NCBI GenBank assembly: GCA_028868395.1
Contig: JAGWUO010000087.1
Location: 1 to 5,808, forward strand
Direction of reading: 5' to 3'
DNA length: 5,808 bases
DNA from: Cytophagales bacterium
Lineage (GTDB): Bacteria; Bacteroidota; Bacteroidia; Cytophagales; Spirosomataceae
Part shown: one piece after another, positions 1 to 5,808 of the stretch
Layout of the letters: each line of letters begins with the position of its first letter
Numbering within the stretch: the stretch's first letter is position 1
The notes under the pieces: model-generated
Databases searched by the model: none
What the model was told of the DNA's origin: nothing
The model's input: only the letters and a program-made list of their open reading frames with translations
Program-made: the position numbers and the translations under genes

Positions 1-671
1 GAAGTTCCTGGAGGAAGGTCGATCAATAAATAATCTAATTCGTCCCAGTTTGTATCTCCAAAAAACTGACGCAAAGCCTGCGTCATCATAGGACCTCTCC
101 AAGGCACCGGACTTTCGCTCGGAGCTAAAAACCCCATGGAAATCATCTTGATGCCATATTGCATGATCGGCTGAATGCGATTCTTGCCGTCTACTTCTGT
201 TACCAAAGGCTGTAAATCTTCTGCTCCAAACATCACCGGAATAGAGGGCCCAGAAATGTCTGCATCTAAAATCCCCACTTTTGCTCCAGCATTTTTCAAG
301 GCCATCGCTAAATTCGCCGTTACCGTTGATTTACCTACGCCACCCTTACCGGATGCCACTGCAATCACGTTTTTAACGCCAGGGATGAGGGGGTCTTTGG
401 AGGTCAAAGTGGTTACTTCAGCCGTCATTTGAATCACGATTTTGAGGTCAGGATGCACTAAATTGTGAATCGCGTCCTCGCAATCTTTTCTAATCTTCTC
501 TTTTAATGGACAGGCTGGTGTCGTTAAAACAACGGTAAAGCGAACCTCACCCACGCCTAATTCCACGTCTTTAATCATATTCAAGGTGACTAGATCTTTC
601 TTTAGATCTGGTTCCTGAACTGTACTTAAAGCACCTAATATAATCTCTTTGCTTACGCTTAATTCTCCCAT
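1..671 (-). CDS. mrp: Mrp/ApbC-family iron-sulfur cluster carrier ATPase (partial, C-terminus off the left edge)
   Basis: The visible 223 residues are the N-terminal part of an Mrp/ApbC (Nbp35-like) P-loop ATPase, a cytosolic scaffold or carrier that delivers Fe-S clusters to apoproteins. Residues 1 to about 85 form a MIP18/DUF59 domain with the typical TTPACPLK segment at 50-57 (Cys54). The ATPase domain follows: deviant Walker A SGKGGVGKST at 107-116, with the two lysines typical of the MinD/Mrp class, then DADISGPS at 136-143, the family block WRGPMMTQALRQF at about 191-203, and LLIDLPPGT at 215-223 (Walker B). The paired CxxC-type cysteines that bind the cluster in this family lie near the C-terminus and are outside the window, so cluster binding cannot be checked. 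The start at 671 gives a normal family N-terminus; a purine-rich stretch with AGGA sits 10 bases upstream. It lies 23 bases after the GSCFA gene on the same strand, so co-transcription is likely. Identification is very secure; the cellular client proteins are unknown. Confidence 0.96.
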   Translation of the reverse strand, partial: MGELSVSKEIILGALSTVQEPDLKKDLVTLNMIKDVELGVGEVRFTVVLTTPACPLKEKIRKDCEDAIHNLVHPDLKIVIQMTAEVTTLTSKDPLIPGVKNVIAVASGKGGVGKSTVTANLAMALKNAGAKVGILDADISGPSIPVMFGAEDLQPLVTEVDGKNRIQPIMQYGIKMISMGFLAPSESPVPWRGPMMTQALRQFFGDTNWDELDYLLIDLPPGT

Positions 672-694
672 GAATCTCTTTTCCTTTTCAAACC

Positions 695-1657
695 TCAAAT
701 ATACGTGTTTTTTATTTCATGCGCGACGTATTCGGCGATTTTGCACGTATCAATTTCTTGGTATTTTTCGGTATTTAATTCCGCTAATAACACTTCTAAA
801 ACACGTCTATGGTCGATTAATTTAGCCGGGTGTGGTCTATGTGCCAAAGTCCGGTAAATCGAATCCCATTTTTTCACAATCGTTTGTAATTCTTGATCGA
901 AATAGGTTGCCATAAACCGCTCCCAAATATAGTCTTGCGCCTGCTCATTCGGATGTATCATATCAGCCTCATAAAAACGGTAATCGCGCAATTCGTCCAG
1001 CATAATTTCGTAAGCTGGGAAATAGTGCACGTTCTCGAATTGTTTGGAAACGATGTCAGCCGCTACACGCAAGGTTGATTTAGAAACCTGGTTTTCCATC
1101 ATTCCGTCTTTAGTGTGGCGAACAGGGGATACGGTTAATACGACTTGCGTCGTAGATGGGAGATTATGGAGAAGAGAGCTGAAATTGGATACGATCTCCT
1201 CAACGGTCGATAATCGTTTTTCGAAACGATCCGCTGGCATCTTGTGGCAATTAGCGACGCTTTTATTTAGATGTTTGTCAAAATAACTAAATGATGTACC
1301 CCACGTGAGGATTAAAAAGTCTGACGAAGCGACAAATGTAGAGGCCTCATTAGCCACTGAACGAATATCTTCCAGCAAGTCAGCCGAAGAAGTCGCTGTA
1401 AAAATGGAATGGTAATCGGGGTGCAAAAAATACCCACCGTGCTCATATAAATCCTCTGATACCTCCCCTGATAATGCTCTAGTAATCGCGAATGGATGAA
1501 ATAGGGTACCCAAAGGCTGCGTCATTACCTCCAGTGGCAATTTACTCAAACGCGACCCCATCGAGGCCGCAAAACAAGAACCCATCGTCAGCACCCGGCT
1601 CCGATGGTTCATCGAAACGGATGCTGCTGGGATGGAGAAAGTTGTCGTAAGATTCAT
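695..1657 (-). CDS. GSCFA domain protein (SGNH/GDSL-hydrolase-like), complete, 320 aa
   Basis: The protein carries the motif that names the GSCFA family at residues 26-30, at the end of a short beta strand (RVLTMGSCFA), where SGNH hydrolases have their block I serine (here Ser27). Other SGNH-like blocks follow in order: a strand and turn LILTWGTSFSYFD at 115-127, SPVRHTKDG at 177-185 after a hydrophobic strand (QVVLTV), and YEADMIHPNEQA at 229-240, whose Asp232 and His235 fit the catalytic D-x-x-H of block V. The set is consistent with an intact esterase or acyl-hydrolase-like active site, although the family has no firmly established substrate and the function is inference. There is no signal peptide or membrane segment, so a cytosolic location is likely. 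The region after about 245 is a charged helical tail. The ATG shares one base with the stop of the upstream DUF885 gene (TAATG), which fixes the start and suggests translational coupling. The stop is TGA at 695-697. Confidence 0.93.
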   Translation of the reverse strand: MNLTTTFSIPAASVSMNHRSRVLTMGSCFAASMGSRLSKLPLEVMTQPLGTLFHPFAITRALSGEVSEDLYEHGGYFLHPDYHSIFTATSSADLLEDIRSVANEASTFVASSDFLILTWGTSFSYFDKHLNKSVANCHKMPADRFEKRLSTVEEIVSNFSSLLHNLPSTTQVVLTVSPVRHTKDGMMENQVSKSTLRVAADIVSKQFENVHYFPAYEIMLDELRDYRFYEADMIHPNEQAQDYIWERFMATYFDQELQTIVKKWDSIYRTLAHRPHPAKLIDHRRVLEVLLAELNTEKYQEIDTCKIAEYVAHEIKNTYI

Positions 1658-1659
1658 TA
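1655..1659 (-). other. TAATG stop-start overlap between DUF885 and GSCFA genes
   Basis: On the minus strand the TAA stop of the DUF885 gene (1659-1657) shares its last A with the ATG of the GSCFA gene (1657-1655). No good Shine-Dalgarno sequence precedes this ATG (the nearby bases read GACTTCCCTGAAA), so re-initiation by ribosomes finishing the upstream gene is a reasonable inference. The overlap is direct sequence evidence that the two genes are in one transcript. Confidence 0.85.
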
Positions 1660-3417
1660 TTTCAGGGAAGTCGCCCAGTTGTTCATTTTTGTTTCCAACA
1701 CGTCTAATGGCATATTTCCATCCTTCAATAATTCGTCGTGGAAATCAGAAAGCTTGAATTTAGGACCCAATTCTTTTGTTAAACGTTCGCGAATTTCGCG
1801 GATTTTTAAGGCTCCTATTTTATAACTTAATGCTTGGGCGGGAATGGCCATGTAGCGTTCGATTTCGGCAATTGTACCTTCTTCACTTAATGGCTCATTG
1901 TCCATCATGAATTTAATCGCTTCTTCACGAGTCATGTTTTTTGAGTGCATTCCAGCATCCACTACTAATCTTATCGCGCGGTGCATTTCATCACCTAGAG
2001 CGCCCATGTATTGGTATGGATCTGTATATAGACCTAATTCTTTGCCTAGACTTTCGGTATAAAGTGCCCAACCCTCAGCGTATGCAGAGTTTCCGCCAAA
2101 ACGACGAAATTTAGGTAAGGCATTATTTTCTTGCTGTAAACTTACCTGGTAATGGTGACCAGGAATCGCTTCGTGCAAGAATAAGCTTTCCATTCCGGAA
2201 GTGGTATTGAATTTTTTAGCGTCCAAAATAGGCACATAGAAAATCCCTGGACGCGTTCCGTCCTCTGAACCTTGGAAATATTCTGCTGATGCAGAGGCAG
2301 CACGGAAAGCTTCGGTTTGGCGAATCTCGAACGGCGTTTTAGGTGTGCGACCAAACATCGTCTTTAATTGTGGTTCCATCTTTTTGTGAATCGCATGGAA
2401 AGCGGCTAACACTTCTGCAGGGGTTTTGTACGGATAGAATTTCGGGTCTGTCTTCATGTGAGTGAAGAATTCTGCTAACGTTCCTTTGAAGCCCACCGCG
2501 TTCTTTGTTTTCTCCATTTCGGTACGAATACGCTTCACTTCGCTTAATCCTGTTTGGTAGATTTCATCCGCCGGTTTGTCTGTAGTGGTTAACAAACGAA
2601 TAAGGTATTGGTAATACGCTGCTCCATTTTTCAATGCACTTATACCTGAACTTGTGCGCGCTTTTGGTAAATATTCATTTTGTAAAAAAGAGGCTAAACG
2701 GGCGTAAGCTGGTAGAACTTCATTTTGGATGGCCGCCGTGTATTCTGTGGTAAAACGCTTTTTGTCTGCTTCGGAGAATGAGGCAGGGAATTGTTTTAGG
2801 GGACCGTAAAAAGTGGATTCTTTGATGTCCTTAACGGCGAAAGCTGTTAATTGGGGGATGATTTTGACTACCAAAGCCTTTGGCAAGACATAATCCTCCT
2901 TCATTCCTCTACGGAAATAGACGATGGACGAATCTAAATAGGCCACGCCTTTTTTCATTCGCTTCGCCCAGTTTTCGTAATCCTTTACCGTCTTGAAAGG
3001 CTGAATTACTTGGCCGGATCCTAATTGCGCAAATGTCAAGTGGAAGCCATAGAATTGGTTCAATGGGGTCAAATTGTCTGGAAAAGTCAATCCCTCCAAC
3101 CCTAATTTGATGTCACGAGTCAATAAATCATAGGTGATTTGATCGTTCGCATTTAAATCATCCCGATTTAGGGCTGATAATGATTGCTGGTATTTCTCTA
3201 AAACCGATTTGACTAAAGCGCGGTGGCTGTCCGTAAAATCGATATTTAACTGATCGTTGTAGCGGTTGTCGCCGTTTGCTGTGGCTGATCCGGGATTGAG
3301 TTTTAATTGCTCTTCGTAGTAATCGCCTACGATTTTGGCTAATTCCGAAGAGGGTTGGTCTGATTTTTTACACGCGAAAAAGGTCAAAAGAAGACCTAGG
3401 TAGAGGAGTTTTTTCAT
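1657..3417 (-). CDS. DUF885-family lipoprotein, putative zinc-dependent peptidase, complete, 586 aa
   Basis: The protein has the usual size and motifs of the DUF885 family, whose members resemble zinc metallopeptidases. The N-terminus is a short lipoprotein signal: two lysines, the hydrophobic stretch LLYLGLLLTFFA, and Cys16, followed by KKSDQPSS. The lipobox has Phe rather than Leu at -3, tolerable in Bacteroidota. Residues about 24-400 are mostly helical, rich in charged and aromatic residues. The core is at 411-422, SLFLHEAIPGHH: His415 and Glu416 with His421/His422 form an HExxxGHH variant of the zinc-binding HExxH motif. The downstream YAEGWALYTE at 446-455 supplies conserved acidic residues (Glu448, Glu455) that could complete the metal site, followed by RLVVDAGMH at 483-491. 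All key residues are present, so it is probably active. It would sit on the periplasmic face or outer membrane; the exact face is not shown. It is first in the three-gene operon. The start at 3417 is chosen because it gives the lipoprotein signal. Substrate unknown; peptidase activity is inferred from the motif. Confidence 0.94.
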   Translation of the reverse strand: MKKLLYLGLLLTFFACKKSDQPSSELAKIVGDYYEEQLKLNPGSATANGDNRYNDQLNIDFTDSHRALVKSVLEKYQQSLSALNRDDLNANDQITYDLLTRDIKLGLEGLTFPDNLTPLNQFYGFHLTFAQLGSGQVIQPFKTVKDYENWAKRMKKGVAYLDSSIVYFRRGMKEDYVLPKALVVKIIPQLTAFAVKDIKESTFYGPLKQFPASFSEADKKRFTTEYTAAIQNEVLPAYARLASFLQNEYLPKARTSSGISALKNGAAYYQYLIRLLTTTDKPADEIYQTGLSEVKRIRTEMEKTKNAVGFKGTLAEFFTHMKTDPKFYPYKTPAEVLAAFHAIHKKMEPQLKTMFGRTPKTPFEIRQTEAFRAASASAEYFQGSEDGTRPGIFYVPILDAKKFNTTSGMESLFLHEAIPGHHYQVSLQQENNALPKFRRFGGNSAYAEGWALYTESLGKELGLYTDPYQYMGALGDEMHRAIRLVVDAGMHSKNMTREEAIKFMMDNEPLSEEGTIAEIERYMAIPAQALSYKIGALKIREIRERLTKELGPKFKLSDFHDELLKDGNMPLDVLETKMNNWATSLK

Positions 3418-3505
3418 AGAGAATTTGCTGATTTTAGAGGCAATTTACGTAAATTGGTATTTGCATTTATACCTAAGTTACGAATTTATACATTAAAGAT
3501 TTACT
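3418..3505. promoter_or_regulatory. Divergent intergenic region with promoters for both transcription units
   Basis: These 88 AT-rich bases separate two divergent start codons and must contain or overlap the promoters for the DUF885 operon (minus) and the GH63-like gene (plus). On the minus strand TAACTTAG (3480-3473) differs by one base from the Bacteroidota -7 element TAnnTTTG, but I see no matching TTTG-type -33 element at the right distance, so I do not assign a promoter firmly. On the plus strand TAAGTTAC (3474-3481) is a weaker match. The 8-mer ATTTATAC occurs twice (3465-3472 and 3484-3491), 19 bases apart. Neither start codon has a clear Shine-Dalgarno sequence, as is usual in Bacteroidota. 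No sizeable ORF fits here. Confidence 0.6.
3441..3456. promoter_or_regulatory. Perfect 16-base palindrome, candidate operator
   Basis: The sequence CAATTTACGTAAATTG is identical to its own reverse complement. Its near edge is 23 bases before the start codon of the DUF885 gene and 49 bases before that of the GH63-like gene. The shape suits a homodimeric helix-turn-helix repressor or activator that could act on both divergent promoters. A weaker inverted repeat, GGTAT and ATACC separated by 8 bases (3456-3473), adjoins it and shares one base. It has no loop and no T-tract, so it is not a terminator. The binding protein is unknown and no regulator gene is in the window; a regulatory role is inference. 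Confidence 0.4.
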
Positions 3506-5808
3506 ATGTCAGGATTGGGAGCGGAGCGCGCACGGTTACAATTACGAAACGATAATAAAGGTTGGAAAAAATGGGGGCCCTATTTGACAGAACGTCAGTG
3601 GGGTACTGTGAGAGAAGATTATTCTGCTCACGGAAACGCCTGGGGTACGATAACCCACGATATGGCGCGTTCCAAGGCTTATCGCTGGGGGGAAGAGGGG
3701 ATAGGTGGAATTTCCGATAATAAACAACACGTTTGCTTTGCTTTTGCTTTTTGGAATCACCGAGATCATATTTTAAAAGAACGCTTTTTTGGGTTAACCG
3801 GAGCGGAATCGAACCACGGAGAGGACGTTAAAGAACTCTATTACTACCAAGATTCGACGCCTACGCATTCCTATCAAAAAATGCTGTACAAGTATCCGCA
3901 GCAAACATTTCCGTACCAAAAACTGATAGACGAATCGAAGAAGCGAAACCGCCATGAACCGGAATATGAGCTATTAGATACGGGCATTTTTGACAATAAT
4001 GAATACTTTGATATTTCGATTGAATATGCGAAAGCAGACGAGCAGGACATATTGATCAAAGTGACCGTGGAGAACCGTTCCAAAGTGGCGGCGCCTATCA
4101 CCGTTTTACCTACTATATGGTACCGAAATACCTGGTGCTGGGGTTACGAGAAATACAATTACAAACCACTTTTAACGGGTGTAGGTAATTCCTTTATCGA
4201 AGTAGATCACCGCGTGGTGGGGCGTTTCAAATTATATGCAGAAGAGGCAGATGAATTCCTGTTCTGTGATAATGAGACGAATTTTCAGCGTTTACATAAC
4301 TCGGATAATCTGTCGCATTTTACCAAAGATGGGATTAACGAATACATCGTTAATAAGAATAAGCATGCGGTAAATCCGAATCACATCGGAACAAAAGCAT
4401 CTGTTAAGTATACGGATAAAATTCCGGCGGGAGGAAAGAAAGTTTATCGTTTACGTTTGAGTAATGTGACGCAGCGAGAACCATTCGCGGATTTTGACCA
4501 AATATTCGAAGACCGAATCATCGATGCGGATCAATTCTATGCGGAATTGCAGAAGGGTATCGAGGACGATAATTTGCGTTCATTGCAACGTCAGGCCTAT
4601 GCCGGAATGTTATGGACGAAACAGTGGTATTACTATAATGTGTTCGAGTGGATTAAGGGCGATCCATCCATGCCTAAGCCGGATCCGAGCCGTAAAAATG
4701 GCCGAAATAGCACTTGGAGGCATATGTATGCTGCGAATATTCTGTCAATGCCAGATAAATGGGAGTACCCATGGTTTGCCGCGTGGGATTTAGCGTTTCA
4801 CACCTTGCCTTTGGCCAGATTAGATCCTGATTTTGCCAAAAGACAACTAGCCGTTATCCTCCGCGAATACTATATGCATCCGAACGGCCAAATTCCGGCC
4901 TACGAATGGTCATTCTCTGACGTTAACCCACCGGTGCACGCTTGGGCAACCTGGAAAGTATACGAGATCGACAAGGAAATGAATGGCGGAAAAGGGGATG
5001 TGGTCTTCCTGGAACGCATATTTCATAAGCTATTATTGAATTTCACTTGGTGGGTAAACCTGAAAGACGAAGGAGGAAACAATATTTTTGGGGGTGGATT
5101 CTTGGGAATGGATAACATCGGAGTGTTTGACCGCTCTGCTCAATTGCCTACGGGAGGGCACTTAGAACAAGCCGATGGAACGGGTTGGATGGCCATGTAC
5201 AGCTTGAATATGCTGCGTATTGCCTGTGAAATCGCGATTGAAAATCCGGTTTACCAAGATATGGCCTCGAAATTCTTCGAGCACTTCTTGCACATTGCAG
5301 GTGCGATGCAGGCCATTGGTGGTGATAAATTAAATCTTTGGGATGAGGATGATCAATTCTATTATGACATGTTGCACAAAGAAGATGGTTCGGCTGAACT
5401 ATTGAAGGTGCGTTCCATGGTAGGTCTGATTCCACTTTTTGCCGTGGAAACCTTGACTTCTGAAATGTTGGAGAAACTACCGGCTTTCAAACGCCGTGTC
5501 GAATGGGTTTTAGCGAATCGTCCAGACTTAGCGAACTTGATTTCGCGTTGGTACGAACCCGGAAAAGGGGAGACGCGTTTACTCTCCATCTTGCGTGGCC
5601 ACCGGATGAAGATGATCATGAAAAGAATGTTTGATGAGACGGAATTCTTGTCTGATTTCGGTATTCGTTCTTTGTCTAAATACCACAAAGAGCATCCGTA
5701 TAAATTCGCTTACGAGGGAGGAACCCTGCAAGTCGATTATACGCCGGCAGAGTCTACAGGTGATATGTTTGGAGGAAATTCGAACTGGCGTGGACCTATT
5801 TGGTTCCC
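3506..5808 (+). CDS. GH63/MGH1-like glycoside hydrolase (partial, C-terminus off the right edge)
   Basis: An open frame of 767 complete codons with no interruption runs to the window edge; relatives of this large bacterial 'glucosidase' type are usually near 880-900 residues, so roughly 100 are missing. The family signature is at residues 20-40, a tryptophan-rich block with WGPYLTERQWGTVREDYS. Residues about 40-350 look like the N-terminal beta-sandwich domain (for example FDISIEYAKADEQDILIKVTVEN). The (alpha/alpha)6 barrel starts near 370: WFAAWDLAFH at 423-432, where Asp428 is the likely general acid by analogy with GH63 enzymes, then EWSFSDVNPPVHAWA from about 472, EQADGTGWMAMYSLNM at 554-569, and GGNSNWRGPIW ending at 766. 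The general base of GH63 enzymes should lie beyond the edge. No signal peptide, so probably cytosolic. GH63 members cleave alpha-glucosidic bonds or hydrolyse mannosyl- or glucosylglycerate; which applies here cannot be told. ATG 3506 is the first Met after an in-frame TAA at 3494, and no Shine-Dalgarno is visible. Transcribed away from the DUF885 operon; no carbohydrate genes are visible beside it. Confidence 0.92.
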   Translation, partial: MSGLGAERARLQLRNDNKGWKKWGPYLTERQWGTVREDYSAHGNAWGTITHDMARSKAYRWGEEGIGGISDNKQHVCFAFAFWNHRDHILKERFFGLTGAESNHGEDVKELYYYQDSTPTHSYQKMLYKYPQQTFPYQKLIDESKKRNRHEPEYELLDTGIFDNNEYFDISIEYAKADEQDILIKVTVENRSKVAAPITVLPTIWYRNTWCWGYEKYNYKPLLTGVGNSFIEVDHRVVGRFKLYAEEADEFLFCDNETNFQRLHNSDNLSHFTKDGINEYIVNKNKHAVNPNHIGTKASVKYTDKIPAGGKKVYRLRLSNVTQREPFADFDQIFEDRIIDADQFYAELQKGIEDDNLRSLQRQAYAGMLWTKQWYYYNVFEWIKGDPSMPKPDPSRKNGRNSTWRHMYAANILSMPDKWEYPWFAAWDLAFHTLPLARLDPDFAKRQLAVILREYYMHPNGQIPAYEWSFSDVNPPVHAWATWKVYEIDKEMNGGKGDVVFLERIFHKLLLNFTWWVNLKDEGGNNIFGGGFLGMDNIGVFDRSAQLPTGGHLEQADGTGWMAMYSLNMLRIACEIAIENPVYQDMASKFFEHFLHIAGAMQAIGGDKLNLWDEDDQFYYDMLHKEDGSAELLKVRSMVGLIPLFAVETLTSEMLEKLPAFKRRVEWVLANRPDLANLISRWYEPGKGETRLLSILRGHRMKMIMKRMFDETEFLSDFGIRSLSKYHKEHPYKFAYEGGTLQVDYTPAESTGDMFGGNSNWRGPIWF

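Noticed and set aside
175..432. Plus-strand open frame of 85 codons
   Set aside because: It lies wholly antisense to the Mrp ATPase gene, whose frame is clearly real; its protein has no recognisable motif.
672..694. Possible terminator between the GSCFA gene and mrp
   Set aside because: The 23-base spacer is purine-rich on the coding strand with no inverted repeat.
893..1286. Two overlapping plus-strand open frames
   Set aside because: Both are antisense to the GSCFA gene and have no family features of their own.
1604..1825. Plus-strand open frame across the GSCFA/DUF885 junction
   Set aside because: It is antisense to the ends of two well supported genes; a long frame here follows from their codon composition.
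3418..3505. Possible intrinsic terminator or small RNA in the intergenic region
   Set aside because: The palindrome has no loop and no following T-run, and both flanking genes point away, so no terminator is expected here.
3542..4101. Two minus-strand open frames of 75 codons each
   Set aside because: Both are antisense to the GH63-like gene, which is continuous in frame and matches its family throughout this part.
4494..4793. Plus-strand open frame of 99 codons in another frame
   Set aside because: It is out of frame within the GH63-like gene, across its conserved catalytic-acid segment; the protein is Arg/Cys-rich without any motif.
5148..5688. Two minus-strand open frames of 95 and 108 codons
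   Set aside because: They are antisense to the GH63-like gene, overlap each other and carry no recognisable domain.

Overview
This window looks like ordinary chromosomal sequence from a member of the Bacteroidota, most plausibly of the Cytophagales type. The clues are moderate GC by eye, gene starts mostly without a clear Shine-Dalgarno sequence, a lipoprotein with a C-K-K-S-D start to the mature protein, and a GSCFA-family gene, a family common in Bacteroidota. The assignment rests on gene content and style only; there is no rRNA or other marker gene to fix it further.

Layout: about 97% of the window is coding, in two divergent transcription units. On the minus strand, read from 3417 down to 1, are (i) a DUF885-family lipoprotein with a zinc-peptidase-like HEAIPGHH motif, (ii) a GSCFA (SGNH-hydrolase-like) protein whose start codon overlaps the previous stop as TAATG, and (iii) after a 23-base spacer, an Mrp/ApbC-type Fe-S cluster carrier ATPase that runs off the left edge. 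The tight spacing suggests one operon. On the plus strand, from 3506 to the right edge, is a large GH63/MGH1-like glycoside hydrolase, open throughout and missing its last part. Neither edge gene is complete here.

The two units are separated by an 88-base divergent intergenic region (3418-3505) that holds a perfect 16-base palindrome, which is the only non-coding signal that stands out. No tRNA, rRNA, CRISPR array, insertion sequence, attachment site or clear intrinsic terminator was seen.

How the genes work together: no single pathway is evident. The operon joins an envelope peptidase-like lipoprotein, a putative esterase-like protein and a cytosolic Fe-S carrier, a mix more typical of conserved gene order than of a dedicated system. 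The GH63-like enzyme lacks a signal peptide and so probably acts on an intracellular alpha-glucoside or a compatible-solute-like substrate. I looked for a novel multi-gene system and do not see convincing evidence for one; the best leads are the unexplained DUF885-GSCFA coupling, the divergent palindrome, and the unknown substrate of the GH63-like enzyme.
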